A program made the position numbers and the translations under genes. Shown piece by piece: positions 1-6,896 of a stretch of DNA of 11,213 bases. Position 1 is the stretch's first letter; each line of letters begins with the position of its first letter. Source of the DNA: DATKGN01 sp964385705 (GTDB taxonomy: Bacteria; Patescibacteriota; Microgenomatia; UBA10105; UBA927); NCBI GenBank assembly GCA_964385705.1, contig CAYLQG010000047.1, forward strand, positions 1-11,213, in the 5' to 3' direction. Under the pieces are notes generated by a model. That model worked only from the letters and a program-made list of their open reading frames with translations. It had not been told where the DNA came from and ran no database searches.

Positions 1-1129
1 ATTCTGTCTCATTGTCTTTTTGTTTTATTTGATTTTTATCAGCAACATCCTGTCCCAATGAGATAAGATGGTTATCTGGAACGTTACCCGCCGCCTCTTC
101 GTTTCGTTTGTTGATAACGTATTCCAGATAGGAACTATCAGAATACAAAGGATGCTCAACGCGCTCCGAAATAGTAAATTCTTCACCGTTTGCCACACCC
201 TCAAGAGCCCACACAAGTGAAGCCAATCCCTCCCGCAGGTTACTTTTTGATAATAATTCCTGTTCTATCTGACTTGCCAATTCGAGCGCGCGTGCCTGAT
301 ACTCATCCAAGTGCGAAAGGTCAGATGTATCGCGATGCAGGCGGTCAAGATAATCACGTGCATTTTGACGGCTTTCTTCACTTTCATAACTGTTTTCTAT
401 CGCATGAACTACCTCATCAAGGGAAATCTCCCGGTCGGCAAATATAGGTTTTGAAAAATCTGCGTCGTCGACCAATTCTTCTTCTCCAGTTAATCGCACA
501 AGATTCTCATTCAGTCTATGCAGTTCCTCAAGGCTCCCGTCAAATTGGATAACAAATTCTTCAACCTGTCCTTCTCTATTTTGAAACACATCAATATAAT
601 GCCTACCTTCCTTAACATCTTCTTCGCTGATAACAAATCCTGTTCTTGCTTCGACAAGACCATCTTTAAGTTCTTCGTACCTATCCCTCCGGTCTTCAGG
701 AACCAGATCCACCAAGTCTCTCCCTTTATTGACAAATCCCCTGTTGTTTTCTTTCTGGTAATTAACTTTGAACAATGTTTTTTTCAAAAGATATTCAAAT
801 TCATAAGACAATGCATTTTCAGCGGCTTCAAGAGCAACAGCCTTAACATCTCCTCCGGTTTTTTCCGATACGTTTAATAATCCATCCAGTTCGCTTTTTT
901 TACTGTATTCACTGCACGCACCGAAACATTGGGCTTTTTTACCAGTCATATTTTGATCGTCATCAATATCTCCGAATAGCGAGTTTTTTCCGAATGGTTG
1001 ATTAAAACCACGATTGAAAGATTGCGTATACATATCGGCAACTACTGCCCATGCACCGTTTGCCACAGTGCCCAAAGCATGGTCTGGCTTTTGCGCAGCA
1101 CCGGTATTAACTTCCTGAATCTTCGGCAT
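1..1129 (-). CDS. Uncharacterised acidic protein, last visible gene of the B12 block, partial (C-terminus off left edge)
   Basis: I do not recognise this protein. The minus-strand frame is open from the ATG at 1129-1127 to the window edge, giving 376 codons with no stop, so the gene is cut at its 3' end. It starts 6 bases after the stop of the DUF6580 gene with no good Shine-Dalgarno sequence, which suggests translational coupling and membership of the same transcript. The protein begins MPKIQEVNTG. I see no signal peptide or clear membrane segment. There is an acidic patch near residues 54-58 (DIDDD) and a C-F-G-A-C cysteine pair at 68 and 72. From about residue 130 it is rich in Glu, Asp and Arg and looks mainly helical. 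Its place downstream of the cobalamin riboswitch suggests a B12-linked role, but that is guilt by association. The frame was checked base by base; the function is unknown. Confidence 0.85.
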   Translation of the reverse strand, partial: MPKIQEVNTGAAQKPDHALGTVANGAWAVVADMYTQSFNRGFNQPFGKNSLFGDIDDDQNMTGKKAQCFGACSEYSKKSELDGLLNVSEKTGGDVKAVALEAAENALSYEFEYLLKKTLFKVNYQKENNRGFVNKGRDLVDLVPEDRRDRYEELKDGLVEARTGFVISEEDVKEGRHYIDVFQNREGQVEEFVIQFDGSLEELHRLNENLVRLTGEEELVDDADFSKPIFADREISLDEVVHAIENSYESEESRQNARDYLDRLHRDTSDLSHLDEYQARALELASQIEQELLSKSNLREGLASLVWALEGVANGEEFTISERVEHPLYSDSSYLEYVINKRNEEAAGNVPDNHLISLGQDVADKNQIKQKDNETE

Positions 1130-1135
1130 ATTAAT

Positions 1136-1645
1136 TTACGAATATAATTTATTCTGTCGGTTGAATAGTCGGAATTTGTAATAGACGCATAATGCATCGA
1201 AAGTGAAAAAAGATATCGAATACAAGGTATCGCCAGTAAGGGAGTTTCTGAAAAACGGCAGTGCCATAATAAAACATGTGATGAAACCGTTTAAATTTTT
1301 TGCATATAATGGGGTCGCAGCCCACACAGCAAAATTTGTAATAACAAAAAATATTAAAGAAGATAATAAGGTTCCTGCAATTATTCGACGAATATTGGTG
1401 TGTTTACGAATCCAAGTTCCGACGAAAACAGCAAGAACTAAACTTCCGTACGTTGCAAACATGAGTGAATGGAACCCGATGACGGCATCGCTTATGAACA
1501 TTGTAAGCATGGTGATGATAACGGCCTTCTTCGCGTCAAACTTTGCGCCGGAAAACAGCGCAACTGTGCCAACCGCGGTCATATTCGCGGGATGCGGTAA
1601 TACTCTTGATAACACGCCAAGGATAACAAAGAATAATGTTTCCAT
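1136..1645 (-). CDS. DUF6580-family membrane protein, candidate cobalamin transporter S-component
   Basis: A 169-residue integral membrane protein with about five to six hydrophobic segments. The sequence matches my knowledge of the DUF6580 putative transport family: R-x-L-P-H-P-x-N-x-T near residues 14-23, A-L-F-S-G at 29-33, I-S-D-x-x-I-G-F-H at 51-59, F-F-x-x-T-N-F-x-V-W at 99-108 and A-L-P-F-F-R-N at 128-134. The size and the conserved TNF-type motif resemble substrate-binding S-components of ECF vitamin transporters; this is inference from pattern, not a demonstrated fold. It begins 6 bases after the DUF4430 stop, without its own Shine-Dalgarno sequence, so it is probably co-translated. 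Because the pair lies directly behind a cobalamin riboswitch, B12 or a corrinoid precursor is the likely substrate. No ECF ATPase (A/A') or T-component gene is in the window, so energising subunits would have to be encoded elsewhere. Confidence 0.85.
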   Translation of the reverse strand: METLFFVILGVLSRVLPHPANMTAVGTVALFSGAKFDAKKAVIITMLTMFISDAVIGFHSLMFATYGSLVLAVFVGTWIRKHTNIRRIIAGTLLSSLIFFVITNFAVWAATPLYAKNLNGFITCFIMALPFFRNSLTGDTLYSISFFTFDALCVYYKFRLFNRQNKLYS

Positions 1646-1651
1646 AATTTA

Positions 1652-2083
1652 TTAATACAACGGTTTTGTATATTTCCACCCGACAACGTCACCGTTTTTA
1701 ACACTTTTTTTATCTGCAGCAACGTCACCCGAAGCGCCGTTCACATAATAAATCCACACGTTATTTTTTGAATTTGTAAGATTTCCTATTCGTTCAACAA
1801 ATATTCCGAAATCGTATTTTTTCGTTATAAGGGAAATTGCATGTGTCCGGGTAACTGTGGCGAGTGCATCGAATGCATTAGAAGCAGGAATACCGTCGTA
1901 TGTTGCAATGTGGTCTTCGGTATCGATCGTCAATACGACATGAACCGGGTTGGTGTTTATCAATTGCGCGGTTTCCCCTGAGATAATCGCCTTACGCTGA
2001 GTCATGGATAACGTAATTCTCCAAATAAGGAAAAGCGCACAACAAATGAAGAGTATGATGCCGAATAACTTTTTATTAACCAT
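1652..2083 (-). CDS. Membrane-anchored DUF4430 (transcobalamin C-terminal-like) protein, candidate B12-binding surface protein
   Basis: A 143-residue protein with an N-terminal hydrophobic anchor (about residues 5-25, containing a CC pair but no proper lipobox) and an outside DUF4430 domain at about 48-140. The diagnostic end of the domain is clear: V-W-I-Y-Y-V-N-G at 109-116, then A-A-D at 122-124 and G-D-V-V-G-W-K-Y at 131-138. In the first half A-F-D-A-L (70-74) and the F-G-I-F-V-E-R-I-G stretch (92-100) fit the family. DUF4430 corresponds to the C-terminal domain of transcobalamin and intrinsic factor, the animal B12 carriers. The frame is open upstream to an ATG at 2173, but that start lies inside the riboswitch. 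The ATG at 2083 has AGGAG five bases upstream and is preferred. Inferred role: capture of cobalamin at the cell surface for the DUF6580 permease, under translational control by B12. Confidence 0.85.
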   Translation of the reverse strand: MVNKKLFGIILFICCALFLIWRITLSMTQRKAIISGETAQLINTNPVHVVLTIDTEDHIATYDGIPASNAFDALATVTRTHAISLITKKYDFGIFVERIGNLTNSKNNVWIYYVNGASGDVAADKKSVKNGDVVGWKYTKPLY

Positions 2084-2085
2084 AA

Positions 2086-2118
2086 AACTCCTGCTCGGGA
2101 TAATAATAAGGAGGAGTT
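2086..2118 (-). promoter_or_regulatory. Riboswitch expression platform: hairpin hiding the DUF4430 ribosome-binding site
   Basis: The last bases of the aptamer, AACTCCT (minus strand, 2118-2112), are a perfect 7-base complement of AGGAGTT (2092-2086), which is the Shine-Dalgarno sequence of the DUF4430 gene (ATG at 2083). The loop is 19 bases. There is no run of T after the hairpin, so the switch most likely works on translation start rather than by transcription termination: cofactor-bound RNA would form the hairpin and block ribosomes. Overlap of the pairing with the aptamer's 3' segment provides the mechanical link. Pairing is seen in the sequence; the ON/OFF direction follows from known cobalamin riboswitches. 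Confidence 0.75.
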
Positions 2119-2191
2119 CCGGGCTCTCCGTCAGTTGACGGATCACCGTTGCGGCACAGCCGCTGATTTTCACAGCGTTCCTCGATTCCTT
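2112..2191 (-). promoter_or_regulatory. Cobalamin (B12) riboswitch aptamer, compact form
   Basis: The 111 bases between the adenosyltransferase stop and the DUF4430 ATG hold, on the minus strand, the conserved cobalamin-riboswitch core in the right order. They are AGGAA (2182-2178), a P3-like hairpin CGCTG-TGAAAAT-CAGCG (2177-2161, replacing GGTGaAAatCC), GCTGTGCCGCAACGGTGA (2160-2143, against consensus GCTGnCCCGCAACTGTAA), a CCGTC-AACT-GACGG hairpin (2141-2128), and GAGCCCGGAACTCC (2126-2113, against GAGTCAGGAnACCTGCC). The large peripheral arm of class I riboswitches is absent, so it resembles the short class II or variant forms. I could not assign the loop-loop pseudoknot with certainty. 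It reads into DUF4430 and DUF6580. Confidence 0.9.
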
Positions 2192-2194
2192 ACT

Positions 2195-2740
2195 TTATTT
2201 CTTCTGCCTTGGAATACCAGACCACACAACTTCCTCAGCGCGTTCGTTCTTATTTATAAACCGTGCAAGCATAAAACACAAGTCGGATAATCGGTTCAAA
2301 TATTTGATGATGCGGGGATCAACCGTTTGTTTGCCTGTTAGGGCCACCACCTGTCTCTCAACGCGACGGCAAACACTCCTGACCACATGTACCTGACTCG
2401 CAAGAAGCGATCCCCCCGGAAGAATAAAATTAGTGAGTGGAGGCAACTCTTTTTCCATTGCGTCGATCTCAACTTCCATCTGGGTTACCCGCGTCTCTAG
2501 CATGGCAAGCTCCGTCTTCCATCCCGCGAGACACCCGCCGATGGAAAACAAGTCTGATTGGATTTCCGAAAAGAGTTTTTTCAGATGAGTTTCTTTGAGC
2601 TGTGAGGCGATAAGTCCGACCCAACTGTTTAATTCATCGACGGATCCGTAAACATCTACAAGCGCCTCGGATTTTAACACCCGCTTGCCGCCAAAAAGTG
2701 CAGTGGTTCCGGCGTCCCCGGTACGAGTATAAATAGGCAT
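2195..2740 (-). CDS. pduO: Cob(I)alamin adenosyltransferase, PduO type
   Basis: Transfers the 5'-deoxyadenosyl group of ATP to cob(I)alamin, making adenosylcobalamin (coenzyme B12). At 181 residues it is full length, with every hallmark of the PduO-type ATR family. The ATP-binding N-terminus Y-T-R-T-G-D-x-G-T-T is at 4-13, with G-G-K-R at 17-20. Then come Y-G-S-V-D-E-L-N-S (31-39), F-I-L-P-G-G (105-110), the R-S-V-C-R-R-V-E-R helix (121-129) and Y-L-N-R-L-S-D-L (147-154). The start at 2740 lies 3 bases after the SGNH hydrolase stop, with no strong Shine-Dalgarno sequence, so coupling is likely. Its cofactor product is what the upstream nrdJ product needs and probably what the riboswitch just downstream senses. 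The window holds no other adenosylcobalamin enzyme, so supply to NrdJ is its most likely purpose. The symbol refers to the enzyme type; no propanediol genes are present. Confidence 0.95.
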   Translation of the reverse strand: MPIYTRTGDAGTTALFGGKRVLKSEALVDVYGSVDELNSWVGLIASQLKETHLKKLFSEIQSDLFSIGGCLAGWKTELAMLETRVTQMEVEIDAMEKELPPLTNFILPGGSLLASQVHVVRSVCRRVERQVVALTGKQTVDPRIIKYLNRLSDLCFMLARFINKNERAEEVVWSGIPRQKK

Positions 2741-2743
2741 ATA

Positions 2744-3808
2744 TTAATTATGTATCAATTGTAACTTCTGCAATTTCTTAAATACAAGATTTGCTGCATC
2801 TTTATATCCCTCTTCGTTAAAATGTGCCGGGTCGCTGAATAAATCACATTTACCCGAATAAATTTTTTCGAAATCAAGAACCGGAATATTCTCCTCTTGC
2901 GCCTTTTGTCTCATAAATTCATTATATTCCATTAACCGGGTTGCGAGCTGGTGAATGTATGACTGCAATGTAAAAAAACAATAAGGCCTTGTGACAAAAA
3001 ACAAATGAATATGATTTTTCTTTGCAACCATAATTGTATCATTCAATTGCTGTTGATAAGTTGTATAAGGTTCCCGAGGCACACTGGCGGTAGCATTCTT
3101 ATTCACGACAGCGACAATCGCATCGTATCCTGCCTGAAGCAATTGGACGAGTTTCACATGCAATAAAGTGTAATCATCCTCGACATTAATCAGGCTGTAT
3201 GATGAGTCAGGTGTTAAAACAAGGTGATTGTCATTCATACTTGGACTGATGATAACTAAATCCGGTTTAAGTGGAATAACGTTTTTAAATCGACGGAAAA
3301 CCTGAAATGAAGAATATCCCCATACTCCCCCATTTAACACGTCTACGTCTTTACCCACTAGCGAACGCAAATACCCCGGCCAACTCACTTCTTCGCCGGT
3401 TTGAGCATCAAATTGTTCAGGACCCAGAGTGTTGGAATCTCCTAATGTAATAATACGAATATGATGATTTTCTTTGTCGGAGTTTATTTCCGGACCTGTA
3501 TATCCTATGGAGTTAAAAAATTTCCTCGCCGACCCTGAGACATCACGGATTTCAAATTGAGGGTTTGGCTTCCAGATGAGCCAGGGATCATACATATTCG
3601 ATTTATCTAAAAACGTATGATAGTAACGCCAATCACTTGAATGCACGGCATCAGTTACACCAGATTGATCGCCGTCTGATATACCTAACATTAATATATG
3701 TAATGGATAATACGTGTAATGAAAAAGTCTTAATAATCCCTCAAGAATCACGATCGTGAGGAAAACTGCGGAAAAAACCAGAAGAAGCCTACGGGCCCAC
3801 GCGTTCAT
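2744..3808 (-). CDS. Membrane-anchored SGNH/GDSL-family hydrolase
   Basis: A predicted exported esterase-type hydrolase of 354 residues. A hydrophobic segment at about 8-26 acts as signal anchor, with the rest outside the membrane. The SGNH blocks are all visible: I-T-L-G-D-S-N at 120-126 (nucleophile Ser125), N-G-G-V-W-G-Y-S at 159-166 (block II glycine), S-M-N-D at 190-193 (block III Asn) and D-P-A-H-F at 326-330 (Asp/His pair). The frame is open upstream into the end of nrdJ, but the first ATG compatible with the membrane anchor is at 3808, 31 bases after the nrdJ stop; no clear Shine-Dalgarno sequence precedes it. Such enzymes often remove or add acetyl or acyl groups on surface polysaccharides, but the substrate cannot be read from sequence. 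Its place between nrdJ and the adenosyltransferase is odd; it may be a passenger, or act on the envelope or on corrinoid side groups. Confidence 0.88.
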   Translation of the reverse strand: MNAWARRLLLVFSAVFLTIVILEGLLRLFHYTYYPLHILMLGISDGDQSGVTDAVHSSDWRYYHTFLDKSNMYDPWLIWKPNPQFEIRDVSGSARKFFNSIGYTGPEINSDKENHHIRIITLGDSNTLGPEQFDAQTGEEVSWPGYLRSLVGKDVDVLNGGVWGYSSFQVFRRFKNVIPLKPDLVIISPSMNDNHLVLTPDSSYSLINVEDDYTLLHVKLVQLLQAGYDAIVAVVNKNATASVPREPYTTYQQQLNDTIMVAKKNHIHLFFVTRPYCFFTLQSYIHQLATRLMEYNEFMRQKAQEENIPVLDFEKIYSGKCDLFSDPAHFNEEGYKDAANLVFKKLQKLQLIHN

Positions 3809-3839
3809 ATAGATGCTTACTGAGAGCTTGAAATCCTGT

Positions 3840-6314
3840 TTAGCATTCCGAGTATCCGCAGCTGTAACACTTCTTGCATCCTTCTTCAAAAACCAAACTC
3901 GCCTCGCCGCAACCCGGACACAAATCCACGGTGACAACCCGTCGTTCCGTTAAAAGCATCTGCGCGGGCGCCGCCCCAACTGGCTCTTCCGCTTTCTCAA
4001 CCGCCGGTGGCGCGATATGCGCATGACCATTGCTGTTTGTCATTTCGCTTGTAGTTAATGTAGCGGAACTATGACTATTTGATCCATCCGGTTTGCTGTC
4101 TGCGTGAACCGTTGCACCCGCAGGCACTGCATTTTCCAAACGATGTTTTGCGAAAAATCCAAAATGCCGGTCAATAACTTTCGCGACAGCATCCGGAAGA
4201 CTCCGCACCCTATTTTCTCCGAACCCCATAGATCTGGCTCCCCCGATTCCTACGAGTTCTGCCGCAATTTTTCTGGCCCGTTCAATAGCAGGAACCGGAG
4301 ACGAAATACGGAATATAAGCGAAGTGAGACGGCCGACTGCCTCCGCCATTGCCGTAACATCGCTCCCCGCTTTCCCGACGTTTATGAACATCTCAAGCGG
4401 CTGATTGCCGCCATTTGTATTAATGGTGACGTATGCTTGTCCTACTGGTGTCTCAACCTGATATGTGGATCCATGGACAACCATGGGGCGTGGCTTAACC
4501 TCGGGCATTTGAGCGACAACCGGTTTGGGTGCTTCTTCTTTTTTCGGCTCTTCCTTCCGAGTTAAAACTCCCTGACGGCTCCCTTCACGCATATATGCGA
4601 TTCCCTTGCATCCTTGTTCATACGCAAGCGTATAAAGCCTCTTCACATCTTCAACGGTGTGAGTATTCGGCGCATTTACTGTTTTACTGATCGATGCATC
4701 AACATATTTTTGAATAGTTGCCTGCACGTACACATGATCTTCGGGCGTCAGGTCATTTGCTGAAACGAACTGTTCTGGTCTTTCTTCGCGGGTTGGTTGG
4801 CGTCCATGCACTTTACTGAACTCCTCAAACCACGCTTCATAAAGCGGATGCCGGAGCGTGTGTTCTCCTAACCGGTCACGCCGAATAAATTCAAATTCAT
4901 ACACCGGTTCTATGCCGCTTGAAACGCCGGACAAGAGTGATGTCGACCCGGTGGGAGCCTGCTGCAGGAGCATGCTATTTCTGATTCCGTTTTTCTTTAA
5001 TTTTTTCCGTACTTCATCCGGCAATTGTTTAATGAAATATCCCTCGAGATGTTTCTTAATATTAATTTTCGGAAACGGTCCTTTTTCCGCTGCGATATCG
5101 ACAGATGCATCGTAAGCGGCATCTCGTATCGTTTTATAAATTTTGTCGATAACCGGTAAACTTTCGGGCGATCCGTACCGGAGTTTCATTTTGATTAATG
5201 CGTCACCCAACCCCATCGTCCCAAGGCCGATGCGGCGTTCACCTTTTTGCTGAACTTTGCGGATTTCATCAAATACATAAAAATCGGCATCAATGACGTC
5301 GTCCTGAAACCGAACGCCAATCCGCGCGACTTCATTGAGTCTCGCATAATCCATCTCACCTTTTTCATTGACAAGCGCTGCAAGATTGATGGAACAAAGA
5401 TTGCAAACCCCCCAACTCGGCAGCCCTTCTTCTCCGCAAGGATTCACGCAGTTCACATATTCAAAGTAATTATTATTAAACCATTTGTTATACCGTTCCA
5501 TGAAGACGACACCCGGTTCGGCACTTCGCCATGCCGCCTGCGCGACAAGATCCCAAAGAGCGCGCGCCTTAATTGTTTTATGGACAATCGGTTTTTTTCC
5601 GAGCGCAAGCCAGTTGGGCATATAGCCGTCCCATTTGGTGTCGTAATCCGGATCATTTTTATCCGGGAAGATTAAATCCCAATCTGCATCATTTTTCACC
5701 GCTTCCATAAATGCATCGGACACACACACCGAAAGATTGGCTCCGTTAATACGGGTTAAATCCTGTTTGACGGTGATGAATTCCTCAACATCAGGGTGCC
5801 AGTCCCAAAGCATAAGCATGAGCGCTCCCCTACGGCTTCCTCCCTGCTGAATGATATCTTTTGTTGCGACCGAAAAAAGTTCCGCCCAATTACATGGACC
5901 TGATGAAAATCCGTTCACCTTCGTAACCCGGGCGCCGCGCGGCCGAAGACTCGAGAGGTTGATACCGACCCCGCCGCCACGGGACATAATTTCTATCATT
6001 TGTGTCAGAGTTTTTAATATTCCCTGTCGTGAATCATGGGGGGAAGGGATGACAAAGCAATTATAAAATGTGACTTTATATCCTGTGCCGGCACCGGATA
6101 AAATTCTCCCGCCGGGGACAAAGACAAAATCCTGCATCGCGCCGTAGAATTTTTCTTCCCAATAAGTCCGTTTGGCTTTCGGCTCTACGTCTGCAATCGC
6201 GTGCGCGATCCGTCGCCACATCTCTTCCGGGGTTTTTTCAATAGCGGTGCCCTTCTCATCTTTTAATGCGTAGCGGTCTAAAAATACTGTGTTACGGATG
6301 CCGGTTAATTCCAT
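3840..6314 (-). CDS. nrdJ: Adenosylcobalamin-dependent (class II) ribonucleoside-diphosphate reductase
   Basis: Makes deoxyribonucleotides from ribonucleotides, using a thiyl radical generated by homolysis of adenosylcobalamin, without oxygen or a second subunit. The protein has 824 residues. The first redox cysteine is Cys86 in Y-N-C-F. The catalytic N-P-C-G-E is at 291-295 (Asn291, Cys293, Glu295). The second redox cysteine is Cys304 in G-V-C-N-L-C, followed by an extra Cys307 where Gly is more usual. The A-P-T-G-S-T-S loop is at 453-459. A TSCPD-like domain follows at about 610-720, then a low-complexity linker (about 730-790), and a cysteine-rich tail with Cys799, 802, 813, 816, 819 and 824 that can bind zinc and pass electrons to the active site. 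There is no N-terminal ATP cone and no intein. The start at 6314 is chosen because AAAGGAAA lies 6-7 bases upstream; an in-frame ATG at 6362 lacks one. It follows nrdR by 84 bases. Confidence 0.97.
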   Translation of the reverse strand: MELTGIRNTVFLDRYALKDEKGTAIEKTPEEMWRRIAHAIADVEPKAKRTYWEEKFYGAMQDFVFVPGGRILSGAGTGYKVTFYNCFVIPSPHDSRQGILKTLTQMIEIMSRGGGVGINLSSLRPRGARVTKVNGFSSGPCNWAELFSVATKDIIQQGGSRRGALMLMLWDWHPDVEEFITVKQDLTRINGANLSVCVSDAFMEAVKNDADWDLIFPDKNDPDYDTKWDGYMPNWLALGKKPIVHKTIKARALWDLVAQAAWRSAEPGVVFMERYNKWFNNNYFEYVNCVNPCGEEGLPSWGVCNLCSINLAALVNEKGEMDYARLNEVARIGVRFQDDVIDADFYVFDEIRKVQQKGERRIGLGTMGLGDALIKMKLRYGSPESLPVIDKIYKTIRDAAYDASVDIAAEKGPFPKINIKKHLEGYFIKQLPDEVRKKLKKNGIRNSMLLQQAPTGSTSLLSGVSSGIEPVYEFEFIRRDRLGEHTLRHPLYEAWFEEFSKVHGRQPTREERPEQFVSANDLTPEDHVYVQATIQKYVDASISKTVNAPNTHTVEDVKRLYTLAYEQGCKGIAYMREGSRQGVLTRKEEPKKEEAPKPVVAQMPEVKPRPMVVHGSTYQVETPVGQAYVTINTNGGNQPLEMFINVGKAGSDVTAMAEAVGRLTSLIFRISSPVPAIERARKIAAELVGIGGARSMGFGENRVRSLPDAVAKVIDRHFGFFAKHRLENAVPAGATVHADSKPDGSNSHSSATLTTSEMTNSNGHAHIAPPAVEKAEEPVGAAPAQMLLTERRVVTVDLCPGCGEASLVFEEGCKKCYSCGYSEC

Positions 6315-6398
6315 AGAGTTTCCTTTATATAAATCAAATGTTCTATTAATGCAATCCCTCAATCTGCCAAACCGGCGGATCCGGAATGGAAAACTTTT
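6315..6398 (-). promoter_or_regulatory. nrdR-nrdJ spacer with A/T hairpin and possible nrdJ promoter
   Basis: The spacer carries a perfect 8-base inverted repeat, AAACTTTT/AAAAGTTT (6391-6398 and 6403-6410, loop TTAT), which spans the nrdR stop codon. It could slow or process the transcript, but is too weak for a convincing terminator. Closer to nrdJ, on the minus strand, TTGCAT is followed after 17 bases by TATATA and then directly by the AAGGAAA ribosome-binding site. This could be a second promoter for nrdJ, but the match to consensus is poor. Confidence 0.3.
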
Positions 6399-6845
6399 TT
6401 ATAAAAGTTTTTTCACTTCCCGCTCAAAGTCTTCAATATCCACAAATTGTCGGAATACGCTCGCAAATCGAATATACGCAATCTTGTCCAGTTTCTTTAA
6501 TCTCTTTGCCACCAGTTCCCCGATCTTTTTACTCGGAACCTCAGTCGTGTCTCCTCCAATAAGTTCCCGTTCGACCTCATCAACAATACGGTCTATGTCT
6601 TCGGTTTTTATCGTCGTTTTTCCGCTTGCCCGCCAAATACCACGCTTCAATTTTTCCCTGTCGAAGGTTTCCCGCCGCTCATCTTTTTTAACTACCGTCA
6701 GTGGTACCGTTTCTACCCGTTCGTACGTCGTAAACCGCTTCTCGCATTTTGAACAATTGCGTCGCCTGCGTGTCACCGCTAGGTCTTCACTATCCCGCGT
6801 CTCTAAAACGTCAGTATTATCGTAATTACAGTATGGACACTTCAT
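6399..6845 (-). CDS. nrdR: Transcriptional repressor NrdR
   Basis: A 148-residue, full-length NrdR, the ATP/dATP-sensing repressor of ribonucleotide reductase genes. The N-terminal zinc ribbon has Cys3, Cys6, Cys31 and Cys34 with the DNA-contacting R-R-R-R run at 26-29 and the family signature K-R-F-T-T-Y-E at 36-42. An ATP-cone domain follows at about 49-139, including V-K-K-D (52-55) and the F-A-S-V-F-R-Q-F segment (127-134). It is the first gene of the reductase run and 84 bases ahead of nrdJ, the classic partner. Upstream there is a TATAAT at 6863-6858 only 12 bases from the ATG and no real Shine-Dalgarno sequence, so the transcript may be almost leaderless. A weak NrdR-box-like site lies about 50 bases further upstream, compatible with autoregulation and control of nrdJ through the shared transcript. 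Confidence 0.97.
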   Translation of the reverse strand: MKCPYCNYDNTDVLETRDSEDLAVTRRRRNCSKCEKRFTTYERVETVPLTVVKKDERRETFDREKLKRGIWRASGKTTIKTEDIDRIVDEVERELIGGDTTEVPSKKIGELVAKRLKKLDKIAYIRFASVFRQFVDIEDFEREVKKLL

Positions 6846-6857
6846 TTCACTCGTGAA

Positions 6858-6863
6858 ATTATA
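6858..6863 (-). promoter_or_regulatory. Putative -10 box of the nrdR-nrdJ transcript
   Basis: TATAAT on the minus strand, ending 12 bases before the nrdR ATG. The best -35 candidate, TTGATT, is 19 bases upstream, longer than ideal. Transcription would start about 5 bases before the ATG, leaving no room for a ribosome-binding site. Confidence 0.45.
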
Positions 6864-6896
6864 AACGCTACCTATGGTGCTAAATCAAATACTAAG

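Noticed and set aside
1203..1655. Long plus-strand open frame opposite the DUF6580 gene
   Set aside because: It is a mirror of a well-recognised membrane protein gene and has no family features of its own.
2084..2173. Extended N-terminus of the DUF4430 protein from the ATG at 2173
   Set aside because: The extra 30 codons lie within the cobalamin riboswitch, and the ATG at 2083 has a proper Shine-Dalgarno sequence and begins a normal membrane anchor.
3809..3937. Longer start of the SGNH hydrolase overlapping the end of nrdJ
   Set aside because: The added residues are an out-of-frame reading of the nrdJ zinc tail and would place the membrane anchor far from the N-terminus.
4104..6066. Several plus-strand open frames opposite nrdJ
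   Set aside because: They are antisense to a reductase with all catalytic residues and show no coherent protein features.
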